From contig CAWUIH010000009.1 of the NCBI GenBank assembly GCA_963922495.1, positions 1 through 42,195 on the forward strand: a DNA stretch of 42,195 nucleotides. The letters run 5' to 3'. The translations under genes were made by a program, and so were the position numbers. This stretch comes from CAWUIH01 sp963922495. Lineage in GTDB: Bacteria; Pseudomonadota; Gammaproteobacteria; Coxiellales; Coxiellaceae. Numbering within the stretch: the stretch's first letter is position 1; each line of letters opens with the position of its first letter. Positions 26,641 to 34,396 of this stretch are shown piece after piece. The notes below the pieces were generated by a model. The model was not told the DNA's origin. It searched no databases and was given only the letters and a program-made list of their open reading frames with translations.

Positions 26641-27809
26641 GATACTTAATTGCTTTTATTCTTCTTCTGATTGTATCCGTGTGGGTCGGGATTATTATTT
26701 CTCATGGCTCAGGTTATGTACTTATTGCCTATCAAAATTGGTCATTGGAAACTAGCCTGTGGGTTGCGATTACCTGTCTGGTATTGACCTTCTTTATATT
26801 ATATGTGCTATTTCGCATCATAGGTGGTGCAACACAACTGTCGTCAAAAATAAAAAAATCACGTAATATGAAAAAATATCGCCGTGGTCGAAAAGTAACA
26901 ACGCAGGCTTTATGTGAATTGTTAAGTGGATTGTGGCCTCAAGCAGAATCAAATTTACTAAAATCTGCAAAAATGGTAAAAAATCCTGTCATAAATTATT
27001 TAGCCGCAGCCAAGGCGGCAAATGCCCAGCATAATTATAACAAAAGAGATGATTATTTAGAAATAGCACTTACTAAAACGCAAAAGGGAAAAGGAGCAGT
27101 TGAAATTACACGAGCACGTTTACAAATCGAATCTCAACAATGGGAACGCGCTTTAGCAACGTTATCACAATTGCAACAGCGCAAACCAAAATTAAATTAT
27201 ATCACAAAATTATTGCTTGATGTACACCTCAAGTTTAATGACTGGCAAGCAATCTTTCAATTACTCCCCGAAATACGAAAAAACAAACTCCTTGAAGAGG
27301 ATGTACTCAATAATCTTGAAAAAACAACTACTAAAAATTTACTAAAAAGCCACCTCAAAAATCCGCAGAAATTTATACAACTATGGAACAAACTACCAAA
27401 AACATTACAATCTCAGCACGAAATTCACTTACTTTATGTTGAAAATTTATTCCTAAACGAAAATTCACAAGATTGTCTCAACGCCATCAAATCATTCCTC
27501 AAAAAGGAATGGAATGCTGACTTAGTTTTAAAATACGCGCAAATAGAATCAGAAAATACCACCAAGCAGTTGAGTCAATTGGAAGATTGGATTAAAAAAT
27601 ACCCAAAAAAACCAGAATTACTGCTTGCTACAGCACAATTAAGCTATAAGGAAAGATACTATGCAAAAGCAATTAACTACTTAGAGCAAAGCTTAAAAAT
27701 TAAGTCGTTAAAAGACAGTTTTCATCAGTTGGCACTATGTTGGGAAGCTCAAAATGATCTCAAAAAAACTATTTACTACTTAAAAAAGAGTCTTGAATGT
27801 GAGCAATAA
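26637..27809 (+). CDS. hemY: HemY-family TPR membrane protein
   Basis: A 390-residue gammaproteobacterial HemY (unrelated to the Bacillus protoporphyrinogen oxidase of the same name). Two N-terminal helices (about 3-22 and 41-59) are followed by a cytoplasmic TPR superhelix from about residue 90 to the end. Repeats are visible as YLAAAKAANAQHNYNKRDDYLEIAL, WERALATLSQLQQRKP and ATAQLSYKERYYAKAINYLEQSL. The family is thought to organise or regulate late porphyrin enzymes, but no activity is established. The ATG overlaps the hemX stop (ATGA). The C-terminal half is AT-rich and Lys-rich compared with the rest of the operon. Confidence 0.9.
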   Translation: MRYLIAFILLLIVSVWVGIIISHGSGYVLIAYQNWSLETSLWVAITCLVLTFFILYVLFRIIGGATQLSSKIKKSRNMKKYRRGRKVTTQALCELLSGLWPQAESNLLKSAKMVKNPVINYLAAAKAANAQHNYNKRDDYLEIALTKTQKGKGAVEITRARLQIESQQWERALATLSQLQQRKPKLNYITKLLLDVHLKFNDWQAIFQLLPEIRKNKLLEEDVLNNLEKTTTKNLLKSHLKNPQKFIQLWNKLPKTLQSQHEIHLLYVENLFLNENSQDCLNAIKSFLKKEWNADLVLKYAQIESENTTKQLSQLEDWIKKYPKKPELLLATAQLSYKERYYAKAINYLEQSLKIKSLKDSFHQLALCWEAQNDLKKTIYYLKKSLECEQ

Positions 27810-28554
27810 AGCACTACTGAGTGTTATTTTTTTTGGATTTTCTTTCAGCTTTGCCTCTCCTGTTCACTGGTCAAAAAAACAAGAGCATCTCTACTACGCT
27901 ACAGCAGCATCAATGGCACAGCACCCAAATTCCAGAATTGTTGCATTTAGAGTTAATCCTAAATTTTATCGTTTTGCGATTCAAAGTCGACAAAAGAGCC
28001 ATGAAAGAATGCTTTACGCTAGCAATGGAACCAACAATGGTGCATTGATTGCTATAAATGGTGGTTACTTTAATACCGATTTTCAGCCATTAGGCTTACG
28101 AATCAGTGACGGAATACTGCATTCATCTCTTAGGAAAATTAGTTGGTGGGGTATATTTTTTATTACCAACCATCATGCAAAAATCCAGTCAATAAAAAAA
28201 TTTCATACTACTAAAAACATTCAATTCGCTATTGAAACAGGACCACAATTAATCATCAATGGTAAAATACCTGCACTGTATGGTAGTTTAAAACAACGTT
28301 CAGCACTATGCATCACCTCAAACGGTGAAGTCATTATTGCCATCACCCAACATCTTCTCGTTACCTTAAAGCAATTTAGTCACCTACTTCAAAATAATTT
28401 TGGTTGCCACGATGCAATAAACTTGGACGGCGGGAGTTCTTCACAATTATCTGCGCATATTGGCAACTTTCGCGTAAATATTACTAGTATATTTCCTGTG
28501 GCTGATTTGGTAACAGTCACAGCTTTGAAGGGAATCCATCATGGTAAACGTTAA
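27799..28554 (+). CDS. Secreted phosphodiester glycosidase (NAGPA/DUF2233) family protein
   Basis: A 251-residue exported protein. It starts at GTG 27799 (TTG at 27793 is possible) with an AAGAG site, overlapping the hemY end by 11 bases. A short signal peptide (ALLSVIFFGFSFSFA) is followed by the domain related to mammalian NAGPA, the enzyme that uncovers mannose-6-phosphate. Key blocks are IAINGGYFNTDFQPLGLRISDG, ETGPQLIINGK, RSALCITSNGEVI and the Asp-Gly-Gly core INLDGGSSSQL. Bacterial members are presumed to cleave glycan phosphodiesters or alpha-GlcNAc linkages in the envelope; the substrate here is unknown. It ends the heme-gene chain, probably by read-through transcription rather than shared pathway. 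Confidence 0.87.
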   Translation: MSNKALLSVIFFGFSFSFASPVHWSKKQEHLYYATAASMAQHPNSRIVAFRVNPKFYRFAIQSRQKSHERMLYASNGTNNGALIAINGGYFNTDFQPLGLRISDGILHSSLRKISWWGIFFITNHHAKIQSIKKFHTTKNIQFAIETGPQLIINGKIPALYGSLKQRSALCITSNGEVIIAITQHLLVTLKQFSHLLQNNFGCHDAINLDGGSSSQLSAHIGNFRVNITSIFPVADLVTVTALKGIHHGKR

Positions 28555-28757
28555 TCGATATAATCATGACTTCATGAATTTGATCAAAAAGAACTTTATC
28601 AACTCACAACACTACACCCTGAGAGGAGCATCAGGTTAAAACAGTATAGACTCGATGAAATTTATTAGTATAAACAATCCTATTAGATAATTATAAAGTT
28701 GTCAGAACAGCTTAGATGTTGCAGTATCGTCTATAGAAAAAAATTAATATGACGCAC

Positions 28758-28784
28758 TAAAGTTTTATGGTGTGCAAAACTTTA
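28758..28784. repeat. 9-bp inverted repeat in convergent intergenic region
   Basis: TAAAGTTTT and AAAACTTTA face each other across a 9-base loop. The stem has a single G-C pair, so it is a weak hairpin; lying between convergent genes it may serve as a poor bidirectional terminator. Nothing else is recognisable in 28555-28829. Confidence 0.35.
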
Positions 28785-28829
28785 ATCTAAATTTACAAGA
28801 TAAGAAAGATAAGACAAATATCGATATTC

Positions 28830-30248
28830 CTAGAATCGCATCAAAAATCTCACAATTTTTTTAACGCTATTGGAATACAATTTGGGTGTGAAATACGCAC
28901 TTGCAACACGTTTATTTATTTCAGATAAGGTTGGATAAGCGACTGTTAAACTCGCCATCGCACTCAGAGGTAATTTTTTACTAATCATCAAACACCATGG
29001 CATTATCAATTCCCCAGCAACGGCTCCGACTATCGTTACGCCAAGTAATTTTTCTTTCTTACTAATCAAAAGTTTTATTTTTCCATCTGTTTGAGATTCT
29101 GTATATGCTCGATCATTATCTTTATAAGAAGCAGATAACACTTTATAGGCGATATTTTTTTTCTTCGCCATATTTTCATTAAGGCCAACATGCGCTAATT
29201 CAGGATCAGTGTAAGTTACCCAAGGTATTGCATTATAATTTACTTTTGTAGGAATTTTAAATAATATATTTCGAATAACGATTCCAGCATGATAGTTAGC
29301 TACATGAGTAAATTGCAACTCACCTATTGCATCACCAATGGCAAAAATATGTTTCTTTCTGGTCCTAAGCCGCCTATCAACAGTAATGCCTTTTTCAGAA
29401 TATTGTACTCCTATTTTATCTAATCCCAAATTCTCAACGTTAGCACAGCGTCCTGTGGCAATTAATAAGTGTGTGGAAATTATTTTAATTTGTTTATCGC
29501 TGTGATTGATTAAAGTTTCTATTTGGTTTTTATTTTTTCTTAATGATTGAATTGAGGCATTTTCTAAGACTTTAACTCCTGAAAGTTGTAATTGTTTCCG
29601 AACTACCGCAACCATATCTTGATCATCTTTTATCATTGTGCTGCCCAATTCCAATAAAACCACTTCACTACCGAGTGATGCAAATGCTTGTGCCATTTCA
29701 CAACCAATAGGGCCTCCACCAATGATCAATAATTTTGGAGGCAACACATTCAAATTAAATATACTTTCATTCGTTAAATATTCTACGTTTTCCAGCCCTT
29801 TAATTGGAGGTATGAATGGCGATGAACCAGTAGCAATTACAAAATATTTTGCAGCCACTAAGAATTCACCCGCTTTGATTTTTGCAGAATTAATAAACTT
29901 AGCCTTCTCACGAATAACTGTTACTCCAAGTTTCTTGAAACGTTCTTCTGAATCATGTGGGGCAATTTGTGAAATGACATGCTGTATATAATTCTGTATC
30001 GCCTTAAAATCGCTAACTATATTTGCACGTTGAATACCAAAATTTCCTACTAATCGCCTTGTATTGATATGTTTCGCTGCTGCCAATATCGATTTTGATG
30101 GAATACAACCATAATTTAGACAATCGCCACCCATTTTAGATTTTTCAACCAATACAACTTTGACACCCATTTGAGATGCGGCAGCAGCAACACTTAAACC
30201 ACCAGAACCAGCACCAATAACACATAGATCAACTCTCATCTCTGACAT
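28830..30248 (-). CDS. FAD-dependent pyridine nucleotide-disulfide oxidoreductase (MerA/Lpd superfamily)
   Basis: A 472-residue flavoprotein. It has the FAD-binding VIGAGSGGLSVA (10-21), the redox-active CX4C in GGDCLNYGCIPSKS (C43, C48), the NAD(P)-binding IIGGGPIGCEMA, and the second FAD motif IFAIGDAIGE. It lacks the N-terminal HMA domain and the C-terminal Cys pair of mercuric reductase. The classical HPTLSE acid-base His is replaced in AYPTLSE (Tyr, 438-443), so neither MerA nor lipoamide dehydrogenase fits well. The start ATG 30248 follows a GGAGGAA site; an upstream TTG is part of that site. It overlaps the CDP-alcohol gene by 20 bases. Related oxidoreductases often accompany TVP38/VTT membrane proteins, as here. 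Substrate unknown. Confidence 0.87.
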   Translation of the reverse strand: MSEMRVDLCVIGAGSGGLSVAAAASQMGVKVVLVEKSKMGGDCLNYGCIPSKSILAAAKHINTRRLVGNFGIQRANIVSDFKAIQNYIQHVISQIAPHDSEERFKKLGVTVIREKAKFINSAKIKAGEFLVAAKYFVIATGSSPFIPPIKGLENVEYLTNESIFNLNVLPPKLLIIGGGPIGCEMAQAFASLGSEVVLLELGSTMIKDDQDMVAVVRKQLQLSGVKVLENASIQSLRKNKNQIETLINHSDKQIKIISTHLLIATGRCANVENLGLDKIGVQYSEKGITVDRRLRTRKKHIFAIGDAIGELQFTHVANYHAGIVIRNILFKIPTKVNYNAIPWVTYTDPELAHVGLNENMAKKKNIAYKVLSASYKDNDRAYTESQTDGKIKLLISKKEKLLGVTIVGAVAGELIMPWCLMISKKLPLSAMASLTVAYPTLSEINKRVASAYFTPKLYSNSVKKIVRFLMRF

Positions 30249-30846
30249 GATTTCCTCCAAACACCATAAAAAAATTTCGCAACCGTAATACAGCTGTCAA
30301 CAGCACAAAAAATACGTAAATCCAAGCAAACCATAAGAAATAATTAGGTAGCCACAGCATCAAAATAAAAAATAAAAACGCTTCTGGCCGCTCCATAAAC
30401 CCCACGTCATAATTAAAACTTTTTTGACTCTGATTTCGTGAAAAAATGCCTACTGTTAAAAACGAAGTCACACAAATATAAGAACTTCCTAGCATAAATA
30501 AGGTTGCAATCGCGCGGCCTTGCGGGTGTACAACATATAATCCCAGCATAATAGCAAACTCTACAATACGATCAGAAACGATGTCGAGCATTGTTCCGAT
30601 TTCAGTGGATTTTTTTATTTTTCGAGCTAAACTACCGTCGAGAGAATCCAAATATCCTGAAATTAAAATTGATAACAGTGCACACCACTGCCACCTCAAT
30701 ACAATCAATATTCCACCGAATATCCCGAAAATCAATGACAATATAGTAATTTTATTTGGTGTCCACTTGGAGTTTTTATATAATATATTGAGTATTGGAT
30801 TTATAAATATCTGGTCGTATGTATTTCGTATATATTTTTCAATCAT
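30229..30846 (-). CDS. CDP-alcohol phosphatidyltransferase-family protein
   Basis: A 205-residue integral membrane enzyme. The full catalytic signature DGX2ARX8GX3DX3D is intact: D70-G71, A74-R75, G84, D88 and D92, preceded by an additional Asp at 67. Such enzymes move a phosphatidyl or related group from a CDP-linked donor to an alcohol, as in phosphatidylglycerol-phosphate, phosphatidylserine or phosphatidylinositol-phosphate synthesis. Which alcohol is used cannot be read from the sequence. Six hydrophobic helices are expected. The ATG overlaps the stop of the VTT gene by 4 bases, and the oxidoreductase overlaps the 3' end by 20, so the three are translated together. Confidence 0.87.
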   Translation of the reverse strand: MIEKYIRNTYDQIFINPILNILYKNSKWTPNKITILSLIFGIFGGILIVLRWQWCALLSILISGYLDSLDGSLARKIKKSTEIGTMLDIVSDRIVEFAIMLGLYVVHPQGRAIATLFMLGSSYICVTSFLTVGIFSRNQSQKSFNYDVGFMERPEAFLFFILMLWLPNYFLWFAWIYVFFVLLTAVLRLRNFFMVFGGNHVRDES

Positions 30847-31565
30847 TTTTTCAATTTTTTGTAGATGATTGGCAGTAAAGATAAAATAGCCAAAGCAATC
30901 AATGGACCAATGATTGCTGGCTGAAAAATAATTCCAAAGTTAGGAGTTTCATCCGTAGAAAATACACTACTTAAACTATTACCAACTGACACATAAACTA
31001 GTGATCCAGGAAAGATACCAAAAAGCGTACTCCAAAAAAATACTCTTAATTGAACATTTATTAAAGCTGAAACCAAATTCACAGTCCAAAATGGAAAAAT
31101 TGGTATTAGGCGTAAAAATAATAGATAGCTGACTGCATTTTTTTGAAACCCTTTCTCCATTTTGGCAACCCAACTTTTTCTATTTACATTAAACCACTTA
31201 CCTAAAGAACTATTAATAATAATAAAAAAGATTGTAGCCCCCAATGTTGCAGAAACTACAACATAAATAGTTCCTAGCACTATACCAAACAAAAAGCCAC
31301 CTGTTAGAGTCAGGATGAATCCTCCAGGGATTGAAAGAGCAATTGTAACAATATAAATCCCCATATATACAAGCATCAGTGGGAGATAATTATTGTGCGT
31401 CCATTGTATTAATTTATCATGATTTTTTACAAGATTTTCAAAGCTTAAGTATTGAAATATGCGAAAATAAAATGCTGAAGAAATCAGTAAAATCAGGACC
31501 AATAGCGGAATAACACGAGCAAGGTTAAATTTACTATTTTTGAGCTTATGAGGCATTTCATCCAT
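30843..31565 (-). CDS. TVP38/TMEM64 (VTT-domain) membrane protein
   Basis: A 240-residue polytopic membrane protein of the VTT/DedA-like superfamily. Typical segments are ALSIPGGFILTLTGGFLFG (first reentrant-loop motif), LGATIFFIIINSSLGKWF, the FLLFLRLIPIFPFWTVNLVSAL block with the conserved Arg-hydrophobic-Pro, and FFWSTLFGIFPGSLVYVSVG (second reentrant element). VTT proteins in eukaryotes and bacteria act in lipid scrambling or as proton-linked carriers. The gene leads a three-gene overlapping operon with a phospholipid-type synthase, which fits a lipid-related role, but this is inference. It lies downstream of phoR on the same strand after 46... bases reading away from it, so it is probably transcribed separately. 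Confidence 0.85.
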   Translation of the reverse strand: MDEMPHKLKNSKFNLARVIPLLVLILLISSAFYFRIFQYLSFENLVKNHDKLIQWTHNNYLPLMLVYMGIYIVTIALSIPGGFILTLTGGFLFGIVLGTIYVVVSATLGATIFFIIINSSLGKWFNVNRKSWVAKMEKGFQKNAVSYLLFLRLIPIFPFWTVNLVSALINVQLRVFFWSTLFGIFPGSLVYVSVGNSLSSVFSTDETPNFGIIFQPAIIGPLIALAILSLLPIIYKKLKK

Positions 31566-31611
31566 TTTTATTTCCTCTATGAAAACTTCAATGCTATGAG
31601 GCTAGGTGAGC

Positions 31612-32610
31612 TTATCTAAGCGGGAAAACACAGCAAAATGTACTACCTCGATCTAAGCGACTTTTTATTCTTAATTCTGCATTATGCCGCAACAATACAT
31701 GTTTGACAATTGCCAGCCCTAACCCAGTACCTCCTTTTTTTCGAGATCTTGCCTTATCAACTCGATAAAATCGCTCTGTCAATCGCTCTATATGTTTTGG
31801 CTCAATGCCTATTCCAGTATCAACAACTTCAAAAAATGCTTGATTACCATCTGTATACCAGCGAACACAGATCACTCCTCCAGATGATGTATAGCGTACT
31901 GCGTTGTAAACTAAGTTTGAAAAAGCACTGCGTAACTCTTCTTTTTCACCTTTGATTTTTAGTTGAGAATCTACTTCAATCTCAAAATGATATTTACCAT
32001 TTTTTTCACTTAGGGATCGCGCATCTTGTACGACGTTGGCTATCAAGGCGGGTATATCGATCACTTCATGGCTAGCGAGATCAGGCTCAACTCCTTCAAG
32101 TCGAGATAATAATAACAAGTCACTTACCAAATTTTCCATACGCTGATTTTGCTCTTCCATTTGAGTCAAGATTGAAGCTAACTGTTTTGGACTCACATCA
32201 TTGTTAGCCAGTAACAACTCCAAATATCCATGAAAAACTGTCAATGGAGTACGTAGTTCGTGGGAAACATTTGCAATAAAATCTTGTCGCATTTTTTCAA
32301 GTCGATCACGTTGCGTGATATCAGCGATGATCATCAAATAGTCGAACTGATGGTAGTGATTAAGCAGCAAAGACAAACGAATATTTTTTTTATAGGGTGA
32401 TTTGATTTCAATTGCTTTATTTACTGGTAATTTCAAATTCAATATGCTCTCTATATTTTTTTTACTCTGTAGCGCTTCTTTTGAAATAAGCGTTTCGGTA
32501 TTTTTATTCCAAGCGATAATATATTTTTTTTTATCTAAAATAATCACGCCATCGGGAATTGCATTGATTAATGCTTGCTCTTTTTCAGAAAATAACAGTT
32601 TACTACTCAT
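31612..32610 (-). CDS. phoR: Phosphate regulon sensor kinase PhoR, lacking membrane region
   Basis: A 332-residue histidine kinase. A PAS-like domain (about 11-105) is followed by HisKA with phospho-acceptor H117 in NVSHELRTPLTVFHGYLE, then HATPase with N box NLVYNAVRYT (232-241), G1 DTGIGI (264-269) and G2 GGTGLGLA (293-300). The LTERFYRVDKARSR stretch is very close to E. coli PhoR. E. coli PhoR has about 95 extra N-terminal residues with two membrane helices; here the open frame begins at 32643 at most and contains no hydrophobic helix. The start ATG 32610 overlaps the phoB stop by 8 bases. This PhoR would therefore be cytoplasmic unless tethered by partners. Confidence 0.92.
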   Translation of the reverse strand: MSSKLLFSEKEQALINAIPDGVIILDKKKYIIAWNKNTETLISKEALQSKKNIESILNLKLPVNKAIEIKSPYKKNIRLSLLLNHYHQFDYLMIIADITQRDRLEKMRQDFIANVSHELRTPLTVFHGYLELLLANNDVSPKQLASILTQMEEQNQRMENLVSDLLLLSRLEGVEPDLASHEVIDIPALIANVVQDARSLSEKNGKYHFEIEVDSQLKIKGEKEELRSAFSNLVYNAVRYTSSGGVICVRWYTDGNQAFFEVVDTGIGIEPKHIERLTERFYRVDKARSRKKGGTGLGLAIVKHVLLRHNAELRIKSRLDRGSTFCCVFPLR

Positions 32611-33313
32611 TGGCTTTCTCAGAAAAGCGATAACCTGTGCCATGTACCGTTTGAATATGACGATGCAACCTAAAAGGTTGTAATTGTTTACGCAATCGAC
32701 GTATTAATACATCCACAGTACGCTCATCAACGTAATTGCTATTACCCCAGACATGACTCAGTAACTCAGGACGACTGTAAACACGATTACGATGTGAAAC
32801 AAAAAAAACTAACAGCCGATACTCGCGTGGACCGAGGTTAAGTATCACATTATCAACTTTTACTATTTGATTTATTGTGTTTATCTCAATTTTTCCAAGT
32901 GAAATTATTTCTTCTGGCGAGGTAATCACACCACGTCGTAATACCGCACGCACTCTAGCAACCAACTCGCGGGGTGAAAATGGTTTCGTTACATAATCAT
33001 CCACCCCGGCCTCAAAACCCTTCACTTTACTGCTTTCCTCTGCTCTGGCGGTTAGTAAAATGACGGGGATATTAGCGGTTAATTTATCTCGCTTCAGCCG
33101 TTGAACGAAAGTAACACCACTGATTCCAGGCAACATCCAATCCAATAGAATAAGATCTGGCAGTTCGTCACCAATGTAGCGTAGCGCCTTTTGCGCGTCA
33201 TTCACAGAGACAACAAGGAACCCTTGTGATTCCAGCGCATAAGTGAGCATAGAACGAATAGCTTCTTCATCTTCGACAACTAAAATACGCTTTTGGGAAT
33301 GGCGAGTACTCAT
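32603..33313 (-). CDS. phoB: Phosphate regulon response regulator PhoB
   Basis: A 236-residue OmpR-type response regulator. The receiver domain has the acidic pocket VVEDEE, phospho-acceptor D58 in LLDWMLPG, the conserved Thr-Ala-Arg and KPFSPREL. The C-terminal winged helix ends HRHIQTVHGTGYRFS. Start at 33313 gives the usual PhoB N-terminus; upstream in-frame ATGs at 33331 and 33346 are alternatives, and none has a clear ribosome site. It is transcribed divergently from pstS, with the Pho box in the shared 114-base region, so both operons may respond to PhoB. Confidence 0.94.
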   Translation of the reverse strand: MSTRHSQKRILVVEDEEAIRSMLTYALESQGFLVVSVNDAQKALRYIGDELPDLILLDWMLPGISGVTFVQRLKRDKLTANIPVILLTARAEESSKVKGFEAGVDDYVTKPFSPRELVARVRAVLRRGVITSPEEIISLGKIEINTINQIVKVDNVILNLGPREYRLLVFFVSHRNRVYSRPELLSHVWGNSNYVDERTVDVLIRRLRKQLQPFRLHRHIQTVHGTGYRFSEKANE

Positions 33314-33359
33314 ATTATTGGATTGTATCATAATGATTATAAGCACTAACTACTGTGAT

Positions 33360-33381
33360 ATGTCATTAAATTGTCATATTT
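33360..33381 (+). promoter_or_regulatory. Pho box (PhoB operator) of pstS
   Basis: Two 11-base direct repeats, ATGTCATTAAA and TTGTCATATTT, match the PhoB consensus (TGTCAT core plus A/T-rich spacer, 11-base period). A weaker third half-site CTGTGAT lies at 33353-33359. The second core ends 10 bases before the -10 element, the arrangement expected when PhoB replaces the -35 region. Confidence 0.88.
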
Positions 33382-33387
33382 AACGTC

Positions 33388-33393
33388 TATAAT
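33388..33393 (+). promoter_or_regulatory. -10 element of the pstS promoter
   Basis: A perfect TATAAT lies 10 bases after the second Pho-box core and about 35 bases before the pstS ATG. No good -35 hexamer is present, as usual for PhoB-activated promoters. A GGAGG ribosome site follows at 33415-33419. Confidence 0.75.
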
Positions 33394-33427
33394 ACCCTTA
33401 GTTAGATAATGATGGAGGCTAAGCCTA

Positions 33428-34396
33428 ATGAACAAGTGGTTGACGATAACAATAACATCTGGCTTATTATTATGCACGGGCTTAGTGGTCGCTAAAGCTT
33501 ATACCGGCGCAGGTTCTAGCTTCGCGTATCCAATCTTATCAAAGTGGTCTGCTATGTATAAACAACAAACTGGTAATGAGATAAATTACCAAGCTATTGG
33601 TTCTGGAGGCGGTATCGAACAACTGAAACAAGGTACCGTCAACTTTGCAGCAGTGGATATGCCTCTTTCAAATCAAACACTTAAATTGCATCATTGGCGT
33701 CAGTTTCCGTTGATCAGCGGCGGCATCGTGATCGCCACTCACATCCCGGGCGTTAAAAGCAATCAACTGACATTAAGCGGTCCAGTCATTGCCAAAATAT
33801 ATCAAGGCACTATTACCCAGTGGGACAATAAACAAATTACAATGCTTAATCCCAAACTGAAACTACCGCACTTGCGAATCAATGTCATTCACCGCTCTGA
33901 TAGCTCTGGAACCAGTTATAATTTCACTCATTATTTATCAAAAATCAGCTCCTCATGGAAACAACAAATTGGAACTGGAACAACGGTTGCATGGCCAACA
34001 GGTTTTGGCGCTGAAGGCAATGCGGGAGTAGCACTTTTCTTAGAAAGAACTGCAGGCACCATTGGTTATGTGGAATACAGTTATGCCAAACAAGGGAAAT
34101 TAGCTATCGCAAAAATGATTAATGCCGCAGGTAAAGTGGTCGCTGCCACCCCGAAGACTTTTGCGAGTGCCGCCAATCACGCTGATTGGAAAATAGTCAA
34201 GAATTACAACCTATTGATAATTAACCAACCTGGAAAACAAAGCTGGCCACTTATGGCAACGACATTTATTCTATTACCACAGGACTCAGTAACCAATGCC
34301 GATCTAATGCCTTTTTTTAAATGGTGTTACGCTAATGGTAACCGTGCAGCCCTTGAATTAGATTATGTACCATTGCCTTCAGGAACTGTGACATAA
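33428..34396 (+). CDS. pstS: Phosphate ABC transporter, substrate-binding protein
   Basis: A 322-residue periplasmic phosphate receptor. A signal peptide (ITSGLLLCTGLVVAKA, cleavage near residue 24) precedes the PstS domain: GAGSSFAYPILSKW, IGSGGGIEQLKQG, AVDMPLSNQ (usually SD.PL), HRSDSSGTSYNFTHYL and GNAGVALFLERTAGTIGYVEYSYA. The Ser-Gly-Thr phosphate-site residues are present. It is the first gene of pstSCAB behind a Pho box. The TAA stop shares one base with the pstC ATG (TAATG). Confidence 0.95.
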   Translation: MNKWLTITITSGLLLCTGLVVAKAYTGAGSSFAYPILSKWSAMYKQQTGNEINYQAIGSGGGIEQLKQGTVNFAAVDMPLSNQTLKLHHWRQFPLISGGIVIATHIPGVKSNQLTLSGPVIAKIYQGTITQWDNKQITMLNPKLKLPHLRINVIHRSDSSGTSYNFTHYLSKISSSWKQQIGTGTTVAWPTGFGAEGNAGVALFLERTAGTIGYVEYSYAKQGKLAIAKMINAAGKVVAATPKTFASAANHADWKIVKNYNLLIINQPGKQSWPLMATTFILLPQDSVTNADLMPFFKWCYANGNRAALELDYVPLPSGTVT

